NCBI GenBank assembly: GCA_003327425.1
Contig: QOQW01000023.1
Location: 1-64,000 of the forward strand
DNA from: Candidatus Ozemibacter sibiricus
GTDB lineage: Bacteria; Muiribacteriota; Ozemobacteria; Ozemobacterales; Ozemobacteraceae
Length of the DNA stretch: 64,000 bases
Direction: 5' to 3'
Shown here: one piece after another, positions 53,643-62,494 of the stretch
Position numbering within the stretch: the stretch's first letter is position 1
How the letters are laid out: each line of letters starts with the position of its first letter
The notes under the pieces: generated by a model
Told to the model about the DNA's origin: nothing
Databases searched by the model: none
The model's input: only the letters and a program-made list of their open reading frames with translations
Translations under genes and position numbers: made by a program

Positions 53643-56565
53643 GGCCAGGTTCTTCCGTTCCGACTCCCTCGTTCGCTGGCTGGGATGGCTGATCCTGGCG
53701 ATGGGGCTGGCCGCGTGGTGGCTGCTCGACCGGCTCGAACAGGCGCGGCACGACCTCCTCCAGGTGCATCGACGGGATGAGCTGCACGGCCTGCTGCCAT
53801 TGCTGCGGGCGCGTGACGACCCCGCCATGCTGACCGGCGAATTCCTGCGCGAGGCGGTCCGGCCCTGGCTCCGACGGGAGCCCGCCGCTCTCGTCCCCCT
53901 GCAGCATCGCCTGTCGGACCTGTTCGGTCAGCATCTCGCCCTGGCGGTGTTCGACGAGCAAGCGCGGGTGGTGACAGCGACCGGGTTCCCCTCGCGCGAC
54001 CTCCAGGGGCTCGGCGAACTGGCGAGCGGCCATCTCGCCCTCCTGAACGGGACGAGCTCATACACCGCGCGGATGGATGACCTCCAGATCCGCTTGTTCG
54101 GGACCTACAGCCTCTTGCGGAATGCCACCAGCATGGTCCTGGTCGAGCCGCAGACCTTCCAGGGACGGCCAGGGATGTTCCTGCTCGCGCTTCTGGCCTC
54201 GCAACCGGTCCGGCTGAGTCGACGGGTCCGCCTTCAGGCGAAGCACGATGGCCGCGGGGCGTCGGCCCCTCTCATCATCCCGCGCGGCGCTCTGGCGATG
54301 TTCGTGCCAGCGAGGTGCTATGAAGACCCGCAGGTGGCGGCCCGCCTGCTGACGAGCCCGGAATTGTCGGCGGTGCTGCCGATGTGGGCCGGACCGGCCA
54401 CCGCGAGTCTCGGTCTGCCCGACGCCGAACCGACCTTTGCCGGGGCCTTGCACCGGGCCATGGCCGTGGCCTCGCAAGGATCGGTCGTGACCGAGGCAGG
54501 CAGCGGGTGTTTCCTCCACTTGACCCGTCCCGCCGGTTGGGTCCTCGTGCATCATGGCCCGGGCGCGGCTGCCTGGCGGCTGGCCCGTTCGCCCTGGCTG
54601 CTGGCCGGAGCGCTCTTGCTGCTGGGCCGGCTGGGGCTGCTCTGGCGACGACGGTGGGCGGGCCAGGCCCGATGGCCCGGGGCGATGGCTCGGCATTTTC
54701 TGCAGATGGCGACGCTGGCCGGTCTGATCCCGACGCTCGGCCTGCTCTGGACCCTGTGGGCCCGGGCCACCCTCGATCGGACGACGGTTCGCGAAGATCT
54801 GTTCCGTTCCATGGAAATCCGGATGGAAACGTTGGAACAACGTCACAATCGTCGCCTGCAACAGGCGCTGACCGCCCTCAAGCGGTTCGTCGACCATCCA
54901 GGGTGGGCGGTCCCCCCTCTTTCGCCCGAGCGGATCGAGTCATGGATGGCAACCCTGGACGAGGCCATTCTCAAAGACGTCTACGTCGTCTCGCCCGGGT
55001 TGGCCGAACCGCTTTACGGCCGCGGCCGGGAGGCGAGCCTGCGGGAGGGGGGAGCCACCCCGACGGCGTCGGCCAAACTGGTCCCCTTCATGAAGTCCTT
55101 GCTGATGTACACCGCCAAGGCGCTGAAAATGGACCTCGTCACCGACGCCTCACGACCCCAGACAGGAATCCACCAGGATCTGCAAGGTGGCATGCTCTTC
55201 GAATACACCTTGCAAGGGGCCGGGCCGACCAACCTCCTGCGGTTGTTCGCGGAGACCGAACGGGTCATTCCCGTCGAGATGTTCGGCGAATCGACCTGGT
55301 CGTACGTCGCCATCGCCCGCCATCGGCGGCAGCAGCCTCAGCGGCTGATCTTCATCAACATGAACCGCGACCAGTTGCAGCGTCAGAACTTCCTCGCCTG
55401 GGTGCAGGAAGAAAACGAAGCGGAAGGTTTGTTTCCCCGGGCCGCCTTCATGACGTCCGCGGGGCAACCCTTCCCCTTCGTCTTTCCCGAATGGTCGGAC
55501 ACCTTCCCGCTGATCGAAACCATCCTGCGCCAGACCGCCCGGGAAAACGGCGTACAGCGGCTGATCCTGCCGCGGGCCGACGGGGGCCGCCTGCTCTGCC
55601 TGGCCCGCCCGCTGCGCGGCGCCGACTTCGTGGTGGCCCTGCTGCGCCGGCTGCCCGAGGACATTCCCCCGCGATCGGGTCAGGGAGTCGTCTGGGTGGT
55701 CCTTTTCTATCCTTTCCTGGTGCTGGGTCTGGCCGCCCTGCTCTTCCATGGTTTCCTGCTCAACCCGGTCAGAGAACTTCACACCGGCGTCAACAGCATG
55801 GCCGCAGGCCAATACGAGGTGCGATTGCCCGTGCTGACCGACGACGAGATCGGCGATCTGTGCCGCAGCTTCAATCGCCTGGCGGAAGGGCTGCGGGAGA
55901 AGGAATTCCTGCGACGCTTCATCTCCGATCTGACGATAGCCGCGGTGGAACGCGGCCAGACCGGCCAGACCGGCCAGGCGACCCGAGTGCCGGGGACGAT
56001 CCTGCTGGCCGACATCCGCTCTTTCACGACCCTGGCCGAGGAGCATACGCCCGAAGAAGTGGTCGAGATGCTGAACGGCTACCTGACCCAGATGGAAGTG
56101 CTGATCGAGAACCAGGGCGGCACCATCGACAAATTCATCGGTGACGCCATTCTGGCCGTCTTCCTGCCCGTGCACGGGCGCGACCATCCGGCCCGACGGG
56201 CCAGCCAGGCCGCGCTCGACATGATGCGCGGCGTCGACCGGTTCAACCGCGACCGCCAGCGCCGGGGGCGATTCCCCATCGCCATCGGGGTCGGCATCGC
56301 CACCGGCGACCTGCTGATGGGTCTGCTGGGCCGCTCGGACGGGCGCCGCGACTTCGCCGTGACCGGCCCTACCGTCAACCGCGCCGCCGCCATGGAGAAA
56401 TGGACCAAGCAGGCTCGCCACACCAAGGTGGTCGTCTGCCCGACCACCGCCGACCGGCTGGGCGAAGGCTGGGCCCTGGCCCCCCTGGCCGGCCCGGACG
56501 GCCAACCGGTGGGCTACGAGATCGCCGCCCGCCGCAGCTCGGCCGCGGCACCGGCGCTCGCCTGA
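53632..56565 (+). CDS. membrane class III cyclase, C1-like half (Arg and Thr missing)
   Basis: 977 residues. N-terminal helix (about 14-32), extracytoplasmic region, two more helices (about 320-380), sensor region, helix near 685-708, HAMP, a GQTGQTGQ linker made by a 9-base tandem repeat, and a cyclase domain (about 780-965). Both metal Asp residues are present (Asp794 in LADIRSFT, Asp838 in IGDAILAVF), as are Lys834 and Asn916. The purine-contact position is Ala909 and the transition-state Arg position is Ala920 (TVNRAAAME, not VNLAARLE). Alone it should not be a normal homodimeric cyclase. GGGAG at 53618-53622 precedes the ATG, inside the upstream gene. Confidence 0.9.
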   Translation: MTPEARFFRSDSLVRWLGWLILAMGLAAWWLLDRLEQARHDLLQVHRRDELHGLLPLLRARDDPAMLTGEFLREAVRPWLRREPAALVPLQHRLSDLFGQHLALAVFDEQARVVTATGFPSRDLQGLGELASGHLALLNGTSSYTARMDDLQIRLFGTYSLLRNATSMVLVEPQTFQGRPGMFLLALLASQPVRLSRRVRLQAKHDGRGASAPLIIPRGALAMFVPARCYEDPQVAARLLTSPELSAVLPMWAGPATASLGLPDAEPTFAGALHRAMAVASQGSVVTEAGSGCFLHLTRPAGWVLVHHGPGAAAWRLARSPWLLAGALLLLGRLGLLWRRRWAGQARWPGAMARHFLQMATLAGLIPTLGLLWTLWARATLDRTTVREDLFRSMEIRMETLEQRHNRRLQQALTALKRFVDHPGWAVPPLSPERIESWMATLDEAILKDVYVVSPGLAEPLYGRGREASLREGGATPTASAKLVPFMKSLLMYTAKALKMDLVTDASRPQTGIHQDLQGGMLFEYTLQGAGPTNLLRLFAETERVIPVEMFGESTWSYVAIARHRRQQPQRLIFINMNRDQLQRQNFLAWVQEENEAEGLFPRAAFMTSAGQPFPFVFPEWSDTFPLIETILRQTARENGVQRLILPRADGGRLLCLARPLRGADFVVALLRRLPEDIPPRSGQGVVWVVLFYPFLVLGLAALLFHGFLLNPVRELHTGVNSMAAGQYEVRLPVLTDDEIGDLCRSFNRLAEGLREKEFLRRFISDLTIAAVERGQTGQTGQATRVPGTILLADIRSFTTLAEEHTPEEVVEMLNGYLTQMEVLIENQGGTIDKFIGDAILAVFLPVHGRDHPARRASQAALDMMRGVDRFNRDRQRRGRFPIAIGVGIATGDLLMGLLGRSDGRRDFAVTGPTVNRAAAMEKWTKQARHTKVVVCPTTADRLGEGWALAPLAGPDGQPVGYEIAARRSSAAAPALA

Positions 56566-56584
56566 GCCGAGCCTGTCCGACGCC

Positions 56585-58708
56585 TCATTTGGTGCGAATG
56601 TAGTGGACCCCTTTCCAGTCGGGGCCGGGGGGATGCTGTTGATAGGTCTGGGCGATCTGCCGCAGTTGCCGGCACGACAGATCGTCGGGACGAAGGGCGA
56701 ACGCCGGCTCCAACAGGCGGTCCACCTCGCCGAACCGACGGTCGAGATAGGCGGCGAACGCGGCTTCGTAGGCAGCCGCGAAGGCCAGATCGGCGGCGGC
56801 GACCTGCCCAACCTCGCCCAGCGGCTCGTAGATGCGCTCGGGTTGGGTTTTGCCTTTGGCGATCACCAGATCGACCAGACGCCAATGGAAGGCATCGCCC
56901 GCCTGCTGGCGCAAGGCCTCGGACACCAGGATGCCGGTGCCATAGAGCTTGTTCATGCCCTCCAGGCGGGAAGCCAGGTTCACGCAATCGCCGAAGCAGG
57001 TATAGTTCATCCGATCGGGAGCGCCGAAGTTGCCCACGACGACCTTGCCGAAGGACAGACCGAAACGGGCGTGGAGGATGGGCTTGCCGGCAGCCGCGGC
57101 GCGGGCGCGGAACCCGGTCATGAAGGCCTGACAGGCCAGCGCGGTGCGCACAGCCAGGACCGGGTGCCCCGGCACCTCGCGGGGGGCGTTCCACATGGCC
57201 ATCAGGGCATCGCCGATGATCTTGTCGATGGTGCCCTGCCCCTGCCGGATGATCGCCATCACGTCCTGGAAATATTCCGACAGGATGACGGACAGCTCGA
57301 CCGGATCGAGCGATTCAGCCAGGGTCGTGAAATCCTTGATGTCGCAGAATAGCAGCGTGACCTCCTGGACGTGGCCGCCCAGCTTGGCGGCTTCGCCACG
57401 CGCGAGCAGCTCGCGGACGACCTCGGTCGGCACATAGCGGGCGAACGATTCGAGGGCGGATTGCATCCGGGCCTGGGCCACGGCCAGTTGATGGATCTCC
57501 TGGATGCGCGACAGCGAAACGCTCGTCTCCGGGAAATCGAGCGCGGTGATGGCCTTGCTGGCTTCGGCCAGATCGGCCAGCGGCCGGCTGAACGAGCGGG
57601 CCAGCCCTATGCCCAGCAGGAGATTGACGAGCAAAGCCACCACCGTGACCGCCAGGAACAGGTTGCGCTGGTGAATGGCTTCGTGCAGGAAGTCGTCTTC
57701 CGGCGAGACGAGGCAGATCAACAGATCATTGTTGGGCGGCAGCGTATAGGGCATGGCGAGGGCCCACCAGGTGGCGCCCTCGCATTCGAAGGAGAACGGC
57801 CACCGTTTGTAGGGGAACCCCCGAGCGGCGACCGACAGCGCCGGGATCTGCAGTTCCTCGACCCGCGGCAGCCGTTCGAAGATGCCGGCCAGATCGACCT
57901 CGTTCGGCACCCGCCGGGGTCGACCAATCACCTGCAGGCGGTCGTCCAGCACCATGGCATAGCCGTTCAGGCTGGGCCGGGTGCGGGAGGTCAGGTTCGA
58001 GATGCGGTCCAGCATGATGTTGAAGGTGATGACGAAGGTCCCACCATCGGCGCGCTGGCAGACCGCCGACAGGGCGATGCCCGAGTTCTGGCTGGTGTGC
58101 AAAATGAACGGGGGCGACCAGTATTTGGGGCCGCTGCCGCCACCGGTGGCCACTCCGAGGGCCCCGGCATACCATGGCCGGGTGCGGGCATCGAACGGTT
58201 CGGTTGCGACCTGGGTGTCGAGCAGCTTGCCGGTGGCATCGTAGGTCAAGAGCAGGCTCGGTCGGGAAGCGGTATCCGCGAACACAAGGCGCCCCAGGAA
58301 CCCTTCGCCCTCGACCCCCTGCCGGTGACTGAAGCCGTCCTCCTGGCCCGTGCAGATGGAGGAGATCTGGGGGGTGGTGCGCAGGATGCCCTGGCAGAAG
58401 GCCGCGAACTCGTTGATCCGCTCCGGATGGAGGACTCCCTGGCGGGCCAGCTCCTGGGTCAGTTCAAGCGCGCTCTCGATCGGATGGAAGAATCCCTCGA
58501 GGTACGCATGCATCGTCTTGCCGGCGCCGACGAGGTATTCGCGGGCCTGCTCCTGGGCCGCCCGCACGCTTCCCCACCAGAAGACCCCGAGCAGAGTCCC
58601 CGCGATCAGCAGGATCGGCAACGACAGCAGCAGGAACATGCCGGCCATCAACCCGATGCGCCAGGACGACGAAGGAGGAGGAGAAAGCCGAGAGCTGGAT
58701 TCAGTCAT
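56585..58708 (-). CDS. dCACHE-HAMP class III adenylate/guanylate cyclase
   Basis: 707 residues. N-terminal helix (about 17-40), a double-CACHE-like extracytoplasmic sensor (RPWYAGAL is a typical CACHE motif), second helix (about 378-397), HAMP, cyclase domain (about 480-650) and a C-terminal helical tail with TPR-like pattern. All catalytic positions are intact: the Asp of FCDIKDFT, Lys and Asp of DKIIGDALMAMW, and Thr, Asn and Arg of NYTCFGDCVNLASRLE. It should be a working homodimer, unlike the two plus-strand cyclases that converge on it with an 19-base gap. It probably makes cAMP in response to a small external ligand. Confidence 0.92.
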   Translation of the reverse strand: MTESSSRLSPPPSSSWRIGLMAGMFLLLSLPILLIAGTLLGVFWWGSVRAAQEQAREYLVGAGKTMHAYLEGFFHPIESALELTQELARQGVLHPERINEFAAFCQGILRTTPQISSICTGQEDGFSHRQGVEGEGFLGRLVFADTASRPSLLLTYDATGKLLDTQVATEPFDARTRPWYAGALGVATGGGSGPKYWSPPFILHTSQNSGIALSAVCQRADGGTFVITFNIMLDRISNLTSRTRPSLNGYAMVLDDRLQVIGRPRRVPNEVDLAGIFERLPRVEELQIPALSVAARGFPYKRWPFSFECEGATWWALAMPYTLPPNNDLLICLVSPEDDFLHEAIHQRNLFLAVTVVALLVNLLLGIGLARSFSRPLADLAEASKAITALDFPETSVSLSRIQEIHQLAVAQARMQSALESFARYVPTEVVRELLARGEAAKLGGHVQEVTLLFCDIKDFTTLAESLDPVELSVILSEYFQDVMAIIRQGQGTIDKIIGDALMAMWNAPREVPGHPVLAVRTALACQAFMTGFRARAAAAGKPILHARFGLSFGKVVVGNFGAPDRMNYTCFGDCVNLASRLEGMNKLYGTGILVSEALRQQAGDAFHWRLVDLVIAKGKTQPERIYEPLGEVGQVAAADLAFAAAYEAAFAAYLDRRFGEVDRLLEPAFALRPDDLSCRQLRQIAQTYQQHPPGPDWKGVHYIRTK

Positions 58709-58757
58709 GATCTTGCCCTGTTCTTCCCAACGATCGCCGCACCGCGACCTCGCACGC

Positions 58758-58786
58758 ATTCTCCCATGAAGCCGGCGCCCCGGCAA
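58758..58786 (-). promoter_or_regulatory. promoter of the CACHE cyclase gene
   Basis: Minus strand: TTGCCG (58786-58781), 17 bases, GAGAAT (58763-58758). The leader is about 45 bases long. Confidence 0.4.
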
Positions 58787-58923
58787 GACGTCAGGATGGC
58801 CGCCGCGGTCGACGATGCCGCGGTTGGCCAAGACGCGAGGAAGTGAGGTAGACTGGGACAAGCATCCCTGACGGGAGGACGACCGGGGCGATCGTCGCGA
58901 CCCGAGTGCCAAGGAGGATGACC

Positions 58924-60153
58924 ATGGAATGGATCAAGGACAAGCGCAGCATTTCGGCCGACGCCCGCGTGCCGATCAAGTCGTGGTGCCCCGACCCCGA
59001 GCCCGAGGCCCTGGCCCAAGCGGCCAATCTCGCGGCCCACCCGGAGGTCGAAGGGCATGTCGCCCTGATGCCCGACTGCCACGTCGGGTTCGGCATGCCG
59101 ATCGGCGGGGTCATCGCCTGCCCCCGGGCGGTCATTCCCAACGCGGTCGGCGTCGACATCGGCTGCGGCATGGGCGCCGTGCGCACCTCGCAGCCGGCCG
59201 AGACCGTGGCCGATCGCACCCGCCTGCGCGCCATCCTCGAGGATATCAAGCGCCGCATCCCGGTCGGCGAGGGGCATAGCCACCGTTCGCGCCAGGACTG
59301 GAAAGGCTTCGAGACCTTCCTCGACTCCCTCGGCGACGAAACGCCCGGCTGGCTGGGAGCGCAGGGTCTCGACCTCGATCGCAAGAATCTCGGCACGCTG
59401 GGCGGCGGCAACCACTTCATCGAGCTGCAGGCCGACACCGAAGGCACCCTCTGGATCATGCTCCACAGCGGATCGCGCAACCTCGGCTACCGCATCGCCA
59501 GCCACTACCACAAACGGGCGCTGGCCCTCAACCAGCGCTGGCAGAGCCGGCTTCCCGCCGCCGACCTCGCCTTCCTGCCCATCGACTGCGAGGAAGGCCA
59601 GGCCTACCTGCGGGACATGCAGTTCGCCCTCGCCTACGCCGCCGAGAACCGGCGGCGCATGCTGGCCGTGGTCAAGGAGGTGCTGGCCGACCACCTGCCC
59701 CGCATCGCCTTCGTCCAGGAGATCAACATCCATCACAACTACGCCGCCCGCGAGGAGCACTTCGGTCGCCAGGTCTGGGTCCACCGCAAGGGGGCCACCG
59801 CTGCCCGCCGCGGCGAGCTGGGCATCATCCCTGGCAGCATGGGCACCAGCTCCTACATCGTGCGTGGCCGGGGCAACCCCGACTCGTTCGCCTCCTGCTC
59901 GCACGGGGCCGGCCGCGTCATGGGCCGCGCCGAAGCCAGCCGCCGCCTCACCCTCGAGGAGTGCGACCGGGCCATGGAGGGCATCGTCTTCGACCGCTGG
60001 CCTCGTAGTGGCGGCGGCAAGCGCCGCGGCGGCGCCTTCGACTTCGGCGAAGCCCCCCAGGCCTACAAGGACATCGACCGGGTCATCGCCCAGCAGCTCG
60101 ATCTGATCGAGCCCCTGGTCAAACTGCGCCCCCTGGGCGTCATCAAAGGGTAG
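58924..60153 (+). CDS. rtcB: RtcB-family RNA ligase
   Basis: 409 residues. RtcB joins RNA 3'-phosphate (or 2',3'-cyclic phosphate) and 5'-hydroxyl ends with GTP and Mn2+. Motifs: MPDCHVGFGMPIGG, GVDIGCGMG (metal Cys), GTLGGGNHFIE, MLHSGSRNLG, IPGSMGTSSYIV and SCSHGAGR, which holds the guanylylated His. Length is that of the shorter bacterial RtcB type. AAGGAGG at 58911-58917 places the start at ATG 58924, not 58918. No archease, RtcR or RtcA gene adjoins it. A weak promoter may lie at 58825-58855 (TTGGCC, 19 bases, TAGACT). Confidence 0.93.
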   Translation: MEWIKDKRSISADARVPIKSWCPDPEPEALAQAANLAAHPEVEGHVALMPDCHVGFGMPIGGVIACPRAVIPNAVGVDIGCGMGAVRTSQPAETVADRTRLRAILEDIKRRIPVGEGHSHRSRQDWKGFETFLDSLGDETPGWLGAQGLDLDRKNLGTLGGGNHFIELQADTEGTLWIMLHSGSRNLGYRIASHYHKRALALNQRWQSRLPAADLAFLPIDCEEGQAYLRDMQFALAYAAENRRRMLAVVKEVLADHLPRIAFVQEINIHHNYAAREEHFGRQVWVHRKGATAARRGELGIIPGSMGTSSYIVRGRGNPDSFASCSHGAGRVMGRAEASRRLTLEECDRAMEGIVFDRWPRSGGGKRRGGAFDFGEAPQAYKDIDRVIAQQLDLIEPLVKLRPLGVIKG

Positions 60154-60280
60154 ACCGGTCCCGGGCCTCGGCCTGGTGACCGAGAACAGGCCTTCAGCCG
60201 CAGCCATGGGGCAGGGCCATCGGTTTCCCCTGGCCCATCGACCGTGCACCTCAGAATCGCCGAGCGAACCGCCGACCTGC

Positions 60281-62494
60281 CTATTTCTTCTTGACGACGA
60301 TCCACTGGGTGGAGGTTTCCGCCCGTTCTTCCATCAGCTTTTTGTAGAGGGGATAATCGGCCGGCGCCAGGCGGTCGCGGTCACGCCGGAACAGGTCGCG
60401 GAAGGTGACCGTATCGACCGCGAAGCCGAAACTCGAGGCGTAGAGCAGGCCAGGAGCCCCGGCCGCCACGCCTTCCGGCAAGGCATGGAGGGTGAAGCCG
60501 GGCGGCAGCTTGATGGTCAGGCGATGCTCGGTGCGGCCGAGCGTGGACCAGGCCAGCTCGGTCTGCCGCCGCGGGGCTCCCACCATGCGCGCGGAGTAGT
60601 CCTGGCGATCGATCGGCACCGGAATGACCAGCAGATCGTCGCCGCTCTTCAACGCGAAGTCGGGCACTTCGAACCGATAGGTCAGCAGCAGAGGCTGATG
60701 CACATCCTCGAGGTTCTCGAAGGAGAAATCGATCAGACGCGCCCCCGGGAATTGCTCGTGCAGATTGGTCTCCAACTCGACCCGGATTTCATCCCGCGTC
60801 CGGTTCTTCATCCGACGCCGCTCGGCCTGGACATTCCCGCGCGGCCGCTCGCGGGCCGTGACCTTGAGCGTGCCATCGACCGTGACCTCGGCCTCGGCCT
60901 CGACCCGCAAGGCTTCTTCTTCGGGGTGGCAGAAGGGAATCGTCACCAGACGCCCGTCGGGAATGGTCACGCCGGTCGCCCCCTGCAGGAACGGCAGTCG
61001 CACATCTGGCCCCACATGATCGCCCACCGGCAGGGCGAAGTCGAAGGGAGCGGTCGCTCCGGGCAGCTCGATCGCCAGGAAGTCGCCCTGCGCCAGCGAT
61101 GGCACCTCCGATGCCAGGGCCCCGCCCTCTTTGTCGCGAGCCAGGAGCAACCGATGGTCGACACCCGCCATGGTCAGCAACGTATGGTACAAAAAGACCA
61201 GATCGATCAGGTTGCCCTGCTTTTTCTCGAGGATCACCGCCGGGGGATGAGGCAGGAAGGAATAGGCCTGCGGCGGCACATCGACCACCGTGAATTCTTT
61301 GCCTAGAAAGCAATAGATCTCCCTGGCCTTGGCCAACGCCTCGGAGCGATCGCGGGTCAGGCGGGCGACGAGGGTCTGCAGAGCCGGCAGCGGCATCGCC
61401 TCTTCTCGCAACGGAGCCAGCGCCGCCGCATAGGAAGCGGCGAGAGCCGCCCAGTCGTCGGCCAGGGCGCAGACCACGCGGGGCGCGAGGCGGGCCAGCC
61501 CAGGCTGCTGCGGCTCGGCGAGCAAGGCAGGCACATCGCGGGCGCTGAAGGCATAGACCTGGCGGTCGCCTTCTGCCGTCACCTCGACCTGCACGGGAAT
61601 GCCATGCTCCTCCACCTTGTAGGCGAGCGCACGACCGGCCGGCACGCTGACCACCAGGCGGGAATGCTGCCGGGGCTCGAACCCGCGCAGCACCTTCTCG
61701 GCGCAGAACGGCCGCCAGGGATCAGCCCGCGTGCGGGCGACGCGATATTTCCATTCGACGAGGGTGCCGAGGCCGACCTCGGGAATGGCGAACTTGACCG
61801 TATGCCGCTTCTGGTAGAGCGGAATCGTCGGAAAATCCGTCTCATCGGCGATGGTGCGATCGCCCACGTAGCGCACGGTCCCGGGGCTGCCGGCGACCAG
61901 ACCCAGGAAACCGGCCTTGCCGGGCGTGATGGCCCGGCCATACTCCAGGTCCCAGGTTTCCAGGTCGGGGAAATACGTGAACGTCGTGTTGGCCGCCTCC
62001 CGCCCCGCCTCCTTCAGCACGACGAACAGGTGGCGGACGGCATGGGTCCAGGTGCCGTCGGCGTTCAGATCGTAGCGATCTTCATCGTAGACATCGACCC
62101 GCGTCGCTTCGGGATACACTCGCTCGGTGGGCATGTTCGCGAGGGCGCGACGGACCAGGGGGTCCTGGATCGCCTCGACCCGGTCTTCACCCGGCGGCAT
62201 GCGCAGGGTCTCGAACTCCAGCTCGAGCACTTCGGTGGCGGTGAAGGTCCGGACCCGGCCGTCGACCTCGAACACCACCCGCTGCGGCGAGGCGCTGACG
62301 GCACGGCCGAACAGCTCATCCCCATTGTTCAGCGTCAGCACATCGGCCCCGGCCACGCCAACCGTCAAGCACCAGCAGAAAAGGAGCAGGAAGCGGCCGC
62401 CCCATCGCCAGCCCTGACGGAGCAGCGGGAAAACGGTCGCCAAGCGGGCGGCAGCCCGCCCCGAGATGGCAGCAGAGGGCATGGCGGTCATCAT
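60281..62494 (-). CDS. DUF3857-type exported protein with degenerate transglutaminase domain
   Basis: 737 residues. The hydrophobic N-terminal segment (about 32-46, FLLLFCWCLTVGVAG) is a signal peptide or anchor, and LTLNNGDELFG begins the mature part. A DUF3857 beta region (VDVYDEDRYDLNADGTW onward) and a transglutaminase-like region (about 395-460) follow. Where active relatives have GDCKDK the sequence is GNLID, with Leu429 in the place of the catalytic Cys, so it is probably non-enzymatic. The last third is beta-rich. Its start overlaps the stop of the intact paralogue upstream (ATGA), implying equal production and perhaps a complex. Function unknown. Confidence 0.8.
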   Translation of the reverse strand: MMTAMPSAAISGRAAARLATVFPLLRQGWRWGGRFLLLFCWCLTVGVAGADVLTLNNGDELFGRAVSASPQRVVFEVDGRVRTFTATEVLELEFETLRMPPGEDRVEAIQDPLVRRALANMPTERVYPEATRVDVYDEDRYDLNADGTWTHAVRHLFVVLKEAGREAANTTFTYFPDLETWDLEYGRAITPGKAGFLGLVAGSPGTVRYVGDRTIADETDFPTIPLYQKRHTVKFAIPEVGLGTLVEWKYRVARTRADPWRPFCAEKVLRGFEPRQHSRLVVSVPAGRALAYKVEEHGIPVQVEVTAEGDRQVYAFSARDVPALLAEPQQPGLARLAPRVVCALADDWAALAASYAAALAPLREEAMPLPALQTLVARLTRDRSEALAKAREIYCFLGKEFTVVDVPPQAYSFLPHPPAVILEKKQGNLIDLVFLYHTLLTMAGVDHRLLLARDKEGGALASEVPSLAQGDFLAIELPGATAPFDFALPVGDHVGPDVRLPFLQGATGVTIPDGRLVTIPFCHPEEEALRVEAEAEVTVDGTLKVTARERPRGNVQAERRRMKNRTRDEIRVELETNLHEQFPGARLIDFSFENLEDVHQPLLLTYRFEVPDFALKSGDDLLVIPVPIDRQDYSARMVGAPRRQTELAWSTLGRTEHRLTIKLPPGFTLHALPEGVAAGAPGLLYASSFGFAVDTVTFRDLFRRDRDRLAPADYPLYKKLMEERAETSTQWIVVKKK

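Noticed and set aside
53632-56565. Sequencing error as an explanation for the altered cyclase residues
   Set aside because: The frames are intact, the changes are at separate codons in two genes, and they are complementary in function; simple base-call errors are an unlikely explanation.
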